Positions 1-10,082 of a stretch of 64,000 nt of DNA are shown piece by piece (within the stretch, counting starts at the first letter, position 1; the number at the start of each line of letters is the position of its first letter). The notes beneath the pieces were generated by a model that was not told the DNA's origin, made no database searches, and saw only the letters and a list, made by a program, of their open reading frames with translations. The position numbers and the translations under genes were made by a program. Source of the stretch: Paroceanicella profunda (GTDB lineage Bacteria > Pseudomonadota > Alphaproteobacteria > Rhodobacterales > Rhodobacteraceae); the NCBI RefSeq assembly GCF_005887635.2, contig NZ_CP040820.1, forward strand, positions 124,001 through 188,000, in the 5' to 3' direction.

Positions 1-279
1 CTGGTGGACCCGGAGCCGGACGCCGAACTCACCGGGGAGGACCCGGGCAGCCTGCTCGCGCTGATGCTGGCCCGGCAGGGGCTTCATGTGAGCGTGACGC
101 CGAAACCCTCCTCCGGGCGGGCCCCGGCGGAAGTGGTGCGCGAACATGCCACCGACATCGGGGCGGATTTGCTGGTGATGGGCGCCTACGGGCATTCCCG
201 CCTGCGCGAGTACCTGCTGGGCGGCGCCACCCGCGACATGCTGGCGGACATGCGCCTTCCGGTGCTGATGGCGCACTGA
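1..279 (+). CDS. Universal stress protein, UspA family (5' end outside window)
   Basis: The reading frame is open from the first base, so only the C-terminal 92 residues are seen. They carry the nucleotide-binding signature of ATP-binding Usp proteins: a valine-rich strand (GADLLVMGAYG) followed by GAYGHSRLREYLLGG, which fits G-x2-G-x9-G(S/T), and the terminal PVLMAH strand. Usp proteins are small cytoplasmic stress proteins; the ATP-binding subfamily is implied by the motif, and no target can be named. The gene is followed by 127 bases and then a LysR gene on the other strand, so it is not linked to what follows. The true start and total length (a single-domain Usp is about 140-150 aa, a tandem one about 280 aa) cannot be judged. 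Confidence 0.85.
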   Translation: MVDPEPDAELTGEDPGSLLALMLARQGLHVSVTPKPSSGRAPAEVVREHATDIGADLLVMGAYGHSRLREYLLGGATRDMLADMRLPVLMAH

Positions 280-406
280 CACCCCGTGCCCGGGCCGGCG
301 CCCCGACGGGCAGGGCACGCCCGGCCCGGCTCTGGCCTGGGCGCCGCGGGGATCCCCGGCCGCCGCCGGTGCGCGGGCGCGGCAGGGGGCCCGCCGTGTT
401 CGCGGA

Positions 407-1309
407 TCACCCCCGGGTGCGCTCGGCCTGCAGGAAATCGATGAAGGCGCGCAGCGGGGCCGGCACCAGCCGGCGGCTGGCGTAGTAGAGGAAGGGCCCG
501 GGAAAGCGCGGCGCCCAGTCCTCGAGCACCGGCACCAGCCGCCCCTCCGCCAGCGCCGGGGCCAGAACCTGGTGGAAGGTCCCGTAGATCCCCTCTCCGG
601 CCAGGCAGGCGGCCAGCAGCATGTCGAGCGAGTTGGTCACCATCCGCGCCGGGGGGTCGATGCGCAGCACCGCCTCCCCACGCTCGAACTCCAGGGGCTG
701 GGTGTTGCCGTTCAGGAAGCGGTGGCGCAGGATCCGGTGGGCCAGCAGGTCGCGCGGGTGGCGGGGCGTGCCGTGCCGGGCGAGGTACTCCGGCGTGGCC
801 GCCGCGGCATAGCGCTGCGCGCGCGGCCCGACCGGTACGGCGATCATGTCCTGCGCCAGGTGCTCCTCGAAGCGGATGCCGGCGTCCTGCCCCTCGGCGA
901 TGATGTCCAGCAGGCGGTTGTCCGCCGTCACCTCCAGGATGATGCCGGGGTGGGCCCTGAGGAAGCGCGCCGCGATCTCCGGCAGGATGAAGCGCGCCAC
1001 GATTTCCGGCACCTGCAGGCGCAGCGTGCCGCCGGGCCCGGCATCGGGGCCCGGCGTGGAGTCCAGCGCGTCGGCGAGTTCGGACAGCGCGGGGGAGATG
1101 CGCTCGAGCAATTGCGCCCCGGCCTCCGTGGGCGTGACGGAGCGGGTGGAGCGGTGCAGCAGGCGCTGGCCCAGCCGCTCCTCCAGCCGGCGCACCGCGT
1201 CGGAGAGCGTGGAGGGCGCCACCCCCCGCCGCGCCGCGGCCGCGCGGAAGCCGCGCGCGCGGGCCACGGCGGCGAAGATCTCCAGGTCGGTCAGGCTGGG
1301 ATGGGACAT
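407..1309 (-). CDS. LysR-family transcriptional regulator
   Basis: A 300-residue protein of the usual LysR length. Residues 1-60 form the winged helix-turn-helix (DLEIFAAVARARGFRAAAARRG, then TLSDAVRRLEERLGQRLLHRSTR), and the rest is the periplasmic-binding-like effector domain. The start codon follows a GAGGTG ribosome-binding site 8 bases away. It is divergent from the aldo-keto reductase at 1430 with 120 bases between them, the classic LysR arrangement, so it probably controls that gene and itself. A perfect 6-bp inverted repeat lies 12 bases before its start. The LVPV and RRLVPAP pattern near the C-terminus resembles the AaeR/PecT-like branch often found beside oxidoreductases. The inducer is unknown. 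Confidence 0.92.
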   Translation of the reverse strand: MSHPSLTDLEIFAAVARARGFRAAAARRGVAPSTLSDAVRRLEERLGQRLLHRSTRSVTPTEAGAQLLERISPALSELADALDSTPGPDAGPGGTLRLQVPEIVARFILPEIAARFLRAHPGIILEVTADNRLLDIIAEGQDAGIRFEEHLAQDMIAVPVGPRAQRYAAAATPEYLARHGTPRHPRDLLAHRILRHRFLNGNTQPLEFERGEAVLRIDPPARMVTNSLDMLLAACLAGEGIYGTFHQVLAPALAEGRLVPVLEDWAPRFPGPFLYYASRRLVPAPLRAFIDFLQAERTRG

Positions 1310-1320
1310 TGTACGGCACC

Positions 1321-1337
1321 TCGGACGGCTTGTCCGA
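1321..1337. promoter_or_regulatory. Candidate operator: inverted repeat between lysR and the reductase
   Basis: TCGGAC (1321-1326), a 5-base spacer, and GTCCGA (1332-1337) form a perfect inverted repeat in the divergent intergenic region. LysR proteins usually bind imperfect dyads (T-N11-A) between divergent genes, so this is a reasonable operator candidate. It is a single site without experimental or comparative support. Confidence 0.35.
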
Positions 1338-1429
1338 CTTTGCCCCGATTATCGAACGGTTGGCCAGAGGGCATAGTTCCGTTGTGGCCGGTGGGCAGCA
1401 CCGCCACGCAGCGACATGAGGAAAGACAC

Positions 1430-2425
1430 ATGGAACAGCGCACACTCGGCCGCACCGGCCCCGAGGTCTCGGCCCTCGGCCTCGGAGCGATGGGGATGTC
1501 GGCCGGCGTCTACGGCCCGGCGGACCGCGAGGAGAGCCTCGCCACCCTGCACGCCGCCGTGGATGCCGGCGTGACCCTGATCGACACCGGCGATTTCTAC
1601 GGCATGGGGCATAACGAGATGCTCATCGGCGAGGCCCTGCGCGGCCTGCCGCGCGAACAGCTGGTGATCAGCGTGAAATTCGGCGCGCTGCGGGACCCCG
1701 CCTTCGGCTGGGGCGGCGTGGACAATCGCCCGGCGGCGATGCGCAACTTCGTGGCCTATTCGCTGCAGCGGCTGGGCGTGGAGCAGATCGACATCTACCG
1801 CCCGGCGCGGCTGGACCCCGCCGTGCCCATCGAGGAGACGATGGGCGCGCTGGCGGAGATGGTGCAGGCCGGCTGGATCCGCCACATCGGGCTCTCGGAG
1901 GTGGGCGCGCAAACCCTGCGGCGCGCCGCCGCCGTGCACCCGGTTTGCGACCTGCAGATCGAGTATTCGTTGATCTCGCGCGGCATCGAGGCGGAGATCC
2001 TGCCGGTGGCGCGGGAGCTGGGCATCGGCATCACCGCCTACGGGGTGCTGTCACGCGGGCTGATCAGCGGGCACTGGAGCGCGGGCGCGTCGAAGGCGGG
2101 GGATTTCCGCGGCATGAGCCCGCGCTTCGCGGCCGACAATATCGACGCCAACCTCGCGCTCGTCGAGGCGCTGCGGGGCGTGGCGGAGGCGCGCGGGCTG
2201 AGCGTGGCGCAGGCGGCCATCGCCTGGGTGGCGGCGCAGGGGCCGGACATCGTGCCGCTCATCGGGGCGCGGCGCCGCGACCGGCTGGCCGAGAGCCTCG
2301 GGGCGCTGGAGACCGCCCTCGACGCCGAGGCCCTCGCCGCCATCGCCGCGTCCATGCCGGCCGAGGCGGCGCGCGGCGCGCGCTATCCCGCGATGCAGAT
2401 GGCGCATCTCGACAGCGAGCACTGA
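1430..2425 (+). CDS. Aldo/keto reductase
   Basis: A 331-residue NADPH-dependent oxidoreductase of the AKR (alpha/beta)8-barrel fold. The N-terminus MEQRTLGRTGPEVSALGLG and the segment DTGDFYGMGHNE give the catalytic Asp and Tyr. The lysine of VISVKFG and the NADP-binding C-terminal segment VPLIGARRRDRLAESLGAL complete the family pattern; it most resembles the AKR11/AKR13 type (YghZ- and IolS-like). The catalytic His position reads IDIYRPARLDP, where the family usually has YYLHR-D, so the His is replaced by Arg-Pro, which may change activity. The start has a GAGGAAAG ribosome-binding site. It probably answers to the divergent LysR regulator. The substrate is unknown; small aldehydes or sugars are usual. 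Confidence 0.92.
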   Translation: MEQRTLGRTGPEVSALGLGAMGMSAGVYGPADREESLATLHAAVDAGVTLIDTGDFYGMGHNEMLIGEALRGLPREQLVISVKFGALRDPAFGWGGVDNRPAAMRNFVAYSLQRLGVEQIDIYRPARLDPAVPIEETMGALAEMVQAGWIRHIGLSEVGAQTLRRAAAVHPVCDLQIEYSLISRGIEAEILPVARELGIGITAYGVLSRGLISGHWSAGASKAGDFRGMSPRFAADNIDANLALVEALRGVAEARGLSVAQAAIAWVAAQGPDIVPLIGARRRDRLAESLGALETALDAEALAAIAASMPAEAARGARYPAMQMAHLDSEH

Positions 2426-2431
2426 GCCCCG

Positions 2432-2472
2432 GCACCGGGCCGCGCGGGCGTCTGCCCGCCGGGGCCCGGTGC
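2432..2472 (+). terminator. Strong hairpin after the aldo/keto reductase
   Basis: GCACCGGGCC (2432-2441) pairs with GGCCCGGTGC (2463-2472), and inside it GCGGGC (2444-2449) pairs with GCCCGC (2454-2459) around a GTCT loop. No T-run follows, as is common for hairpins in very GC-rich genomes, so it may terminate weakly or protect the 3' end of the transcript. Confidence 0.55.
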
Positions 2473-2829
2473 TCCCCCGCCCGGGCCTCTGCCCGCGTCC
2501 GCCAGGTGATTCGCGGCAGGGCACCGGGACCGATGCCACCGCGCGCGGGGAAGCGCAGCCGGGCCTGCCTCACCGGTGAGCGGCTGGCCGGACGCGCCCT
2601 GTCCGCGGAACCAGACCTCCAGCCCTGCGCCGCCTTCACGCTCTGCACGGCCCGCCGCGCCGCATCCCCTGCGGCCTGCAGGCCCGGGGCAAAGGCCCAC
2701 GCCGCTTCTGCCGCTTCCGACGAAGATGATGTGGAGGAGCTCAACAAATTTCTTCCTAAAAGTCCTATTGTATGATTTTTTATTCAGCGCGGCTCCGGCC
2801 CGAAAAGAAAAGACTCATGGGAGGAAATC
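2473..2829 (+). promoter_or_regulatory. Leader and promoter region of the first sugar ABC operon
   Basis: Between the reductase hairpin and the binding-protein gene no convincing gene is present. The last 90 bases turn sharply AT-rich, which marks the promoter. TATGAT at 2771-2776 is a good -10 element, but no matching -35 is visible, suggesting an activated promoter. TTGTATGAT just there loosely resembles a GntR/FadR half-operator, fitting control by the GntR protein encoded at the end of the operon. The binding-protein gene itself has a GGGAGGAAATC ribosome-binding site ending at 2829. Confidence 0.35.
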
Positions 2830-3786
2830 ATGCTTCGGAAAACTTTCTGGGGAACGGCGGCGCTTGCCTCGCTGGTTCTCGCTGCGCCCTCGGTGGCCCA
2901 GACCATCGGCTTCTCGCAGATCGGCTCGGAATCGGGCTGGCGCGCGGCCGAGACCACGCTCACCCACCAGCAGGCCGAGGAACGGGGCATCGACCTCAAG
3001 TTCGCCGACGCCCAGCAGAAGCAGGAAAACCAGATCAAGGCCCTGCGTTCGTTCATCGCCCAGGGCGTGGACGCGATCCTGCTCGCACCCGTGGTGGCCA
3101 CCGGCTGGGACGCGGTGCTGGAGGAGGCCAAGGAGGCCGAGATCCCGGTGGTGCTGCTGGACCGCACGGTGGACGCGCCGGAGGACCTCTACCTCACCGC
3201 TGTCACCTCCGACCTCGTGCATGAGGGCGCCGTGGCCGGGCAGTGGCTGGCCAAGGCCGTGGGCGACGAGCCGTGCAACGTGGTGGAGTTGCAGGGCACC
3301 ACCGGCTCCTCCCCGGCGATCGACCGCAAGGCGGGCTTCGAGCAGGGTATCGCCGGACATGACAACATCAAGATCATCCGCAGCCAGACCGGCGATTTCA
3401 CCCGCACCAAGGGCAAGGAGGTGATGGAGAGCTTCCTGAAGGCCGAGGACGGCGGCAAGAACATCTGCGCCCTCTATGCCCATAACGACGACATGGCCGT
3501 GGGCGCCATCCAGGCGATCAAGGAAGCCGGGCTGAAACCGGGCGACGACATTCTCGTGGTCTCCATCGACGCCGTGCCCGACATCTTCAAGTCGATGGCC
3601 GAGGGAGAGGCGAACGCCACCGTGGAGCTGACGCCGAACATGGCCGGCCCGGCCTTCGACGCGCTGGCCGCCTACATGAAGGACGGCACCGTGCCGCCGA
3701 AGTGGATCCAGACCGAATCGAAGCTCTACACCCAGGAAGATGACCCGATGGCCATCTACGAGCAGAAGAAGGGTCTCGGCTACTGA
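2830..3786 (+). CDS. ytfQ: Sugar ABC transporter substrate-binding protein, YtfQ-like
   Basis: A 318-residue periplasmic binding protein of the type I sugar-binding fold. The signal peptide runs to about residue 23 (LAAPSVA, then Q). The mature N-terminus TIGFSQIGSESGWRAAE, the segment QKQENQIKALRSFIAQGVDA and the segment KNICALYAHNDDMAVGAIQA match E. coli YtfQ, the galactofuranose-binding protein, almost word for word. Residues that contact the sugar in that family (W, R, N-D-D) are kept. It is the first gene of a ytfQ-ytfR-ytfT-yjfF operon in the E. coli order, so the transporter probably imports galactofuranose or a closely related furanose such as arabinofuranose. The sugar is inferred from similarity only. 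Confidence 0.93.
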   Translation: MLRKTFWGTAALASLVLAAPSVAQTIGFSQIGSESGWRAAETTLTHQQAEERGIDLKFADAQQKQENQIKALRSFIAQGVDAILLAPVVATGWDAVLEEAKEAEIPVVLLDRTVDAPEDLYLTAVTSDLVHEGAVAGQWLAKAVGDEPCNVVELQGTTGSSPAIDRKAGFEQGIAGHDNIKIIRSQTGDFTRTKGKEVMESFLKAEDGGKNICALYAHNDDMAVGAIQAIKEAGLKPGDDILVVSIDAVPDIFKSMAEGEANATVELTPNMAGPAFDALAAYMKDGTVPPKWIQTESKLYTQEDDPMAIYEQKKGLGY

Positions 3787-3796
3787 CCTTCCCGCC

Positions 3797-3860
3797 GGCG
3801 GGCCTCCGCGGGGGCCCGCCTTCGCGACATGACGGCGAATCGGGGGCCGTGCGGCCCCCG
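3797..3860 (+). promoter_or_regulatory. Two hairpins between the binding protein and the ATPase genes
   Basis: GGCGGGCC (3797-3804) pairs with GGCCCGCC (3813-3820), and CGGGGGCCG (3841-3849) pairs with CGGCCCCCG (3852-3860). Both are perfect. Such hairpins after periplasmic binding protein genes commonly stabilise the upstream message or stop part of the transcripts, so that binding protein outnumbers membrane components. That role is inferred here. Confidence 0.5.
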
Positions 3861-3879
3861 GGAGCAGGGGGAGGACAGG

Positions 3880-5444
<1,565 letters not shown>

Positions 5445-5448
<4 letters not shown>

Positions 5449-6503
5449 GCCGCACGCAGGACTTCCTCCGCCGCATCCTGCCGCAGGTCGTCACGCTGGC
5501 CGTGGTGCTGGGGCTGATCGCGGCGGTCTATCCCGGCTTCTTCGACATCTCGATGGCGAACGGCCGGCTCTATGGCTCGGTCATCGACATCCTGAACCGC
5601 GGCGCCCCGGTGGCGCTGCTGGCCATCGGCATGACGCTGGTCATCGCCACCCGCGGCATCGACCTCTCGGTGGGCGCGATCATGGCGATCTGCGGCGCGG
5701 TGGTGGCGGCGGCCATCACCTCCGGCTTCGGGCTTGCGCCGGCGCTGGGGCTGGCGCTCGCCGCCGGGCTGGCCTGCGGGCTGTGGAACGGGCTCCTCGT
5801 GGTGCTGTTCGACATCCAGCCCATCGTGGCGACGCTCATCCTGATGGTGGCGGGCCGGGGCATCGCCCAGCTTGTGACCGAGGGCGCCATTCTCACCTTC
5901 ACCCACGAGGGGCTGATCTTCCTCGGCTCCGGCGCCATCTTCGGCGTGCCCACGCCGGTGGCGATCTGGCTCGCGGCCGGCGCCCTCACGCTCCTCGTCG
6001 TGCGGCGCACGGCGCTCGGCATGCTCATCGAGGCGGTGGGCATCAACCGGCGCGCCGGCGCGCTCGCCGGTGTGGGGGCGGGGGCGCTGATCGTGGCGGT
6101 CTACATGGTCTCCGGGCTCTGCGCGGGCGTGGCCGGGGTGATCGCGGCCGCCGACATCCGCGGCGCGGACGCGAACAATGCCGGGCTGTGGCTGGAACTG
6201 GACGCCATCCTGGCGGTGGTGATCGGGGGCACCTCGCTCCTGGGCGGGCGCTTCTCCATCGCCGCCTCGCTGATCGGCGCGATGATCATCCAGTCGGTGA
6301 ACACCGGCATCCTGCTGTCCGGCTTCCCGCCGGAATTCAACCTCATCATCAAGGCGGCGATCATCATCGCCATCCTCGTGCTGCAGTCGCCCCGGCTGCG
6401 CGGGGGGCCGCGCCTGCGCCGCTCCGGCGGCCGGGCGAGCCCGCGCAAGCAGGCCCCGCGCGACCAGGCCCCGGCCGAGAAGAAGGAGCGCGTCCCCTCA
6501 TGA
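5445..6503 (+). CDS. ytfT: Sugar ABC transporter permease, YtfT-like
   Basis: A 352-residue inner-membrane protein of the BPD_transp_2 family with about eight to ten hydrophobic segments. The family stretch AIGMTLVIATRGIDLSVGAI lies near residues 65-85, and the conserved loop LDAILAVVIGGTSLLGGRFS lies in the second half. The C-terminal 35 residues are a charged, Arg/Lys/Pro-rich cytoplasmic tail. Translation is coupled to ytfR upstream (ATGA at 5445) and to yjfF downstream (ATGA at 6500). It forms the membrane channel together with the YjfF-like permease. Confidence 0.92.
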
Positions 6504-7480
6504 CCTCCCGCCACCTGCCGCTTGCGGCCACGCTGCTGATCTTCCTCGCCGCCTATGCCGCCTGCTACGCGCAGTTCCCGGCCATGCTCTCCACCCGGGT
6601 GGTGGGCAACCTGCTCACCGACAACGCCTTCCTCGGCATCGTGGCGGTGGGGATGACCTTCGTCATCCTCTCGGGCGGGATCGACCTCTCGGTGGGGTCG
6701 GTCATCGCCTTCTCCGGCGTGTTCATCGCGGTGATGCTGCGCGACACCGGGCTGCACCCGCTGGCGGTCTTCGCGCTGCTCCTCCTGCTCACCACCGCCT
6801 TCGGCGCGGCGATGGGGGCGATCATCCACCTGCTGGAGATGCCGGCCTTCATCGTGACGCTGGCGGGCATGTTCCTCGCCCGCGGCATGGCCTACGTGCT
6901 GTCGATCGATTCGATCCCCATCAGCCACGAGTTCTACACCACGCTGCAGAAGGCGTACTGGCTGATGCCCGGCAAGGGCCGGCTCACGCTCATCGGCGGG
7001 CTGATGCTGCTGGTGGTGCTGGGCGGCGTCCTGCTGGCGCATCGCACCCGCTTCGGCGCGAACATCTACGCGCTCGGCGGGGGCGTGCAGACCGCGCGGC
7101 TGATGGGCGTGCCGGTGGGCCGCACCACGGTGGGCATCTACGCGCTCTCCGGTTTCCTGGCCGGGCTGGGCGGCATCGTCTTCTCGCTCTACACCTCGGC
7201 GGGCTATTCGCTGGCGGCAGTGGGGGTGGAGCTCGATGCCATCGCCGCGGTGGTGATCGGTGGCACGCTGCTCACCGGGGGCAGCGGGTTCATCGCCGGC
7301 ACGCTGATCGGCGTGCTGATCATGGGGCTGATCCAGACCTACATCATCTTCGACGGCACGCTGTCGAGCTGGTGGACGAAGATCGTCATCGGAATCCTGC
7401 TCTTCGCGTTCATCCTGTTGCAAAAGGGGCTGCTCTGGGCCACGACGGGACGCAGGTGGAACCTTGCAGGATCGGGATGA
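6500..7480 (+). CDS. yjfF: Sugar ABC transporter permease, YjfF-like
   Basis: A 326-residue second permease of the same family. The typical stretch VGMTFVILSGGIDLSVGSVI is near residues 50-70 and the loop LDAIAAVVIGGTLLTGGSG near residue 250. The order ytfQ, R, T, yjfF equals that of the E. coli galactofuranose transporter, where two different permeases make a heterodimer. The start overlaps the ytfT stop, and the upstream GAAGGAGCG serves as ribosome-binding site. The GntR gene begins six bases after its stop, so the regulator is in the same transcript. Confidence 0.92.
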   Translation: MTSRHLPLAATLLIFLAAYAACYAQFPAMLSTRVVGNLLTDNAFLGIVAVGMTFVILSGGIDLSVGSVIAFSGVFIAVMLRDTGLHPLAVFALLLLLTTAFGAAMGAIIHLLEMPAFIVTLAGMFLARGMAYVLSIDSIPISHEFYTTLQKAYWLMPGKGRLTLIGGLMLLVVLGGVLLAHRTRFGANIYALGGGVQTARLMGVPVGRTTVGIYALSGFLAGLGGIVFSLYTSAGYSLAAVGVELDAIAAVVIGGTLLTGGSGFIAGTLIGVLIMGLIQTYIIFDGTLSSWWTKIVIGILLFAFILLQKGLLWATTGRRWNLAGSG

Positions 7481-7486
7481 CGGGCC

Positions 7487-8308
7487 ATGCCGCTGCTGAA
7501 ATCGGCGATATCGGGGCGGGCGCTGCGCAACAGCCATGCGCATGTCGTCCACGAGATCGGGCTCGCGATTGTCGGCGGCGATTACGAGGTGGGCTCGCTG
7601 CTGCCCAATGACGCGGAGCTGGCGGCGCGCTTCGGCGTGTCGCGCACCGTGCTGCGCGAGGCGATGAAAACCCTGGCGGCCAAGGGCATGCTGGTGCCGC
7701 GCGCGCGCATCGGCACAAGGGTGACGGAGCGCACCGCCTGGAACCTGTTCGACGCGGAACTGCTGGGCTGGCACTTCGAGGCCGGGGTGGACCGCGCCTT
7801 CCTCAGCCACCTGTGCGACATGCGCCTGTCCTTCGAGCCCTCCGCCGCGCGGCTGGCCGCGCGGAGGGCGCGGCCCGCGCAGGTGGCGCGGCTGTTCCTG
7901 CTGGCGGACCGGATGGCCGAGGCGCAGAGCTCCGAGGCCTTCGCAATGGCCGACCTGGAGTTCCACATGACCGTGCTCGAAGCCTCCGCCAACCCGTTCA
8001 TGCTCTCGGTCGGCAGCCTGATCGAGGCGGCGCTGGTGAGCGTGTTCCGCATGAGCTCCCCCACCCGGCATGTCGCCGGCGTGGCGGAGTCCGCCCAGGC
8101 GCACCGCCGCATCGCCCAGGCGATCGCGGAGGGGGACGCCGATGCCGCCGCGCGCGCCATGGAAGGCGTGATCGTGGTGGGCTGGGAGAATGTCCAGCAC
8201 AGCGACACGCTCTCCGGCCCGGCCGGCGCGCTGCCGCCCGTGCTGGCCCCGGCGCGGGCCGAAACGGGCCCCGGCGCGCCCGCGCCCGCTCAGCCCCGGC
8301 GCGGGTAG
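7487..8308 (+). CDS. GntR-family regulator, FadR subfamily
   Basis: A 273-residue regulator. Residues about 15-80 are the winged helix (VGSLLPNDAELAARFGVSRT, then REAMKTLAAKGMLVPR). Residues about 95-235 are the all-helical FCD effector domain, whose metal-binding Asp and His residues are visible in DLEFHMTVL, and in the later EAAL and AHRRIAQAI helices. The last 35 residues are an Ala/Pro-rich tail. Co-transcribed with the ytfQRT-yjfF genes, it is most likely their repressor, relieved by a sugar or sugar acid. Its 3' end overlaps the convergent sulfotransferase gene by 19 bases. Confidence 0.9.
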   Translation: MPLLKSAISGRALRNSHAHVVHEIGLAIVGGDYEVGSLLPNDAELAARFGVSRTVLREAMKTLAAKGMLVPRARIGTRVTERTAWNLFDAELLGWHFEAGVDRAFLSHLCDMRLSFEPSAARLAARRARPAQVARLFLLADRMAEAQSSEAFAMADLEFHMTVLEASANPFMLSVGSLIEAALVSVFRMSSPTRHVAGVAESAQAHRRIAQAIAEGDADAAARAMEGVIVVGWENVQHSDTLSGPAGALPPVLAPARAETGPGAPAPAQPRRG

Positions 8309-9060
8309 CCGAAGGCCTCGAAATCCTGTTCGAACACCTTGTACACCCGCTTGCGCAGCGCCGGGGTGTAATGGGCGGCCAGCTTGTCGCCCGCATCGTT
8401 CCTGTGCGGCGAGAACCGGGCGAGATGGGCCGGGTCCAACCCCGTCTCGCGGCAGACATGCGCCATGCCCTCCTCCAGCCGCTCCATGCGCCCGATGAAG
8501 TGATAGTCCATCACGTCCACGCAATTGTGCAGGTGTTGCGGGCGCCAGTGCGGGTCCATCAGGGCCGCCGGCGTGGCGGCCACCACCTCCACGAACTCCG
8601 CGAAGCTGATCTCCCGCGTGGCGTTCGCGCTCAGGCCCAGCACCGCCTTCACCTGCAGGGCCTGCGGCCGGTCGCCCACGATCTTGTCCAGCCAGGCCGA
8701 GAGCAGCCGGTCATAGGGGTTGCGCACGAAGCAGAAGCGGAAGAAGCCCGAGTCCGGCTGCAGCAGCCGCCGGAAGGGATAGGCCTGTTTCACGTTCAGC
8801 AGCGGCGAGAACTCGCGGTTGTGCAGGAAGTCGAATTCCTCGTAGCTCAGCTCACCCTTGTCGAACAGCTCCGTGCCGGGAAGCTCGTTCTTGATCAGGA
8901 AGCGCTTGATCGTCGAACAGGCCACCTTCGGCGTTTCGAAATACACATAGCGGTGGCGCGCGGAGATGTTGATGGCGTAGACGAGATGCTGGAATCCATT
9001 GCTGGCGGTGAGGAAATCGAGATCGTCCTGCGCGTGTTGAAGACGGCTCTTGAGGGGCAT
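8290..9060 (-). CDS. Sulfotransferase family 2-like protein
   Basis: A 256-residue protein with the two PAPS-binding motifs of sulfotransferases. The 5'-phosphosulfate loop is FETPKVACSTIKRFL near residues 40-55, and the 3'-phosphate motif is FRFCFVRNPYDRLLSAW near residues 105-120. These match the Sulfotransfer_2 branch (carbohydrate-type sulfotransferases). The start chosen follows AAGAAGGTG; a longer frame with 27 more residues has no such site. No membrane segment is seen, so it is probably cytoplasmic and may modify a surface glycan or lipid precursor. It is divergent from the phosphopantetheinyl transferase. The acceptor is unknown. Confidence 0.8.
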   Translation of the reverse strand: MPLKSRLQHAQDDLDFLTASNGFQHLVYAINISARHRYVYFETPKVACSTIKRFLIKNELPGTELFDKGELSYEEFDFLHNREFSPLLNVKQAYPFRRLLQPDSGFFRFCFVRNPYDRLLSAWLDKIVGDRPQALQVKAVLGLSANATREISFAEFVEVVAATPAALMDPHWRPQHLHNCVDVMDYHFIGRMERLEEGMAHVCRETGLDPAHLARFSPHRNDAGDKLAAHYTPALRKRVYKVFEQDFEAFGYPRRG

Positions 9061-9158
9061 CTGACAGGCACCTTCTTGGTGGGGAGGCGGTCGAAAGGAC
9101 TGCGTCTTCAAAGGAATAGGCCGGTGGCGCCGCTGATTCAACCGGCACGGCCCGCCGC

Positions 9159-9959
9159 ATGAGCCCGCAGGCCGGGGGCGCGGCGCTGCGCATCGACCGG
9201 CTGGAGGCGCGCCCGCCGCTGCCCGCGCCGGCGGGGCTGGTGTTCCGCGCCTGCAGCTTCGAGCGCCCGGGGCAGGGCGCCGCGGGGCCCCTGCGGGCGG
9301 AGCATGGCGGAGCGGATCGGGACGGCCCGGGCGCGGGCGGGCATCCGCCGGAGCAGGAGGGGGTCGAGGCCCCGCTCCGCGTCGCGCTTCCGGAAAGCCT
9401 GCACCGCGCGGTGGCCGGGCGCCGGGCGGAGTTTCTCGCCGGGCGCCTCTGCGCCATGGCCGCGCTGCGTGCGCTCACCGGCGTGGCGGCACCTGTGCCG
9501 GTGGGGCCGGGGCGCGCCCCGCTCTGGCCCGAGGGCGTGGCGGGCAGTCTCACGCATTCCGGCGGGCGGGCGCTGGCCGTGGTGGGGCGGGCGGCGGAGT
9601 GGCCCTTCCTCGGGCTCGACCTGGAGCCGGTGATGACCGATGCGCGCGCCGCGCCCCTGGCCGACAGCATCCTCGCGCCGGGCGATGCGGAGCAGTGCCC
9701 GCCGGGCATCGGGCCGGGCGCCTTCACCACGCTGGTGTTCTGCGCCAAGGAGGCGGTCTACAAAGCGGTCTACCCGCGCGTGCGCCGGGTGGTGGACTTC
9801 CAGGAGGCGCGGGTGCTCGGGGTCTGGCCCGGCGAGGGCCGCATCGAGCTTGCCTTCGAGGAAACGGTGCGGGCCCCGGGGGTCACCGGCCGGGTGTTCG
9901 CGCTGCGCTACGCGTTCGACGGGCAGGCCTGCATCAGCCTCGCCGCCGAGGGCCCCTAG
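9159..9959 (+). CDS. 4'-phosphopantetheinyl transferase, EntD/Sfp superfamily
   Basis: A 266-residue enzyme that moves phosphopantetheine from CoA to a carrier-protein serine. The pattern of EntD-type enzymes is clear: RAEFLAGRLCAMAALRALTG near residue 90-110, PVGPGRAPLWPEGVAGSLTH with the CoA-contacting His, GLDLEPV with the magnesium Asp and Glu, and FCAKEAVYKAVYP with the KExxYK catalytic motif. No carrier protein, NRPS or PKS gene is in the window, so its partner lies elsewhere. The first 55 residues, Gly/Pro-rich, look less constrained. The intergenic region to the divergent sulfotransferase is only 98 bases. Confidence 0.88.
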   Translation: MSPQAGGAALRIDRLEARPPLPAPAGLVFRACSFERPGQGAAGPLRAEHGGADRDGPGAGGHPPEQEGVEAPLRVALPESLHRAVAGRRAEFLAGRLCAMAALRALTGVAAPVPVGPGRAPLWPEGVAGSLTHSGGRALAVVGRAAEWPFLGLDLEPVMTDARAAPLADSILAPGDAEQCPPGIGPGAFTTLVFCAKEAVYKAVYPRVRRVVDFQEARVLGVWPGEGRIELAFEETVRAPGVTGRVFALRYAFDGQACISLAAEGP

Positions 9960-10082
9960 GCGGCGCGGAGGCGCCCCGGCGCCGGCCGGGTCCGCGCGGC
10001 GCGTCAGGTGCCCGTTGGCGGTGCGAGCGTTGGCGGGGCGAGGGCCCGCTCCGCAGGACGGGCGCGGGCCGGCCCGCGCCGG

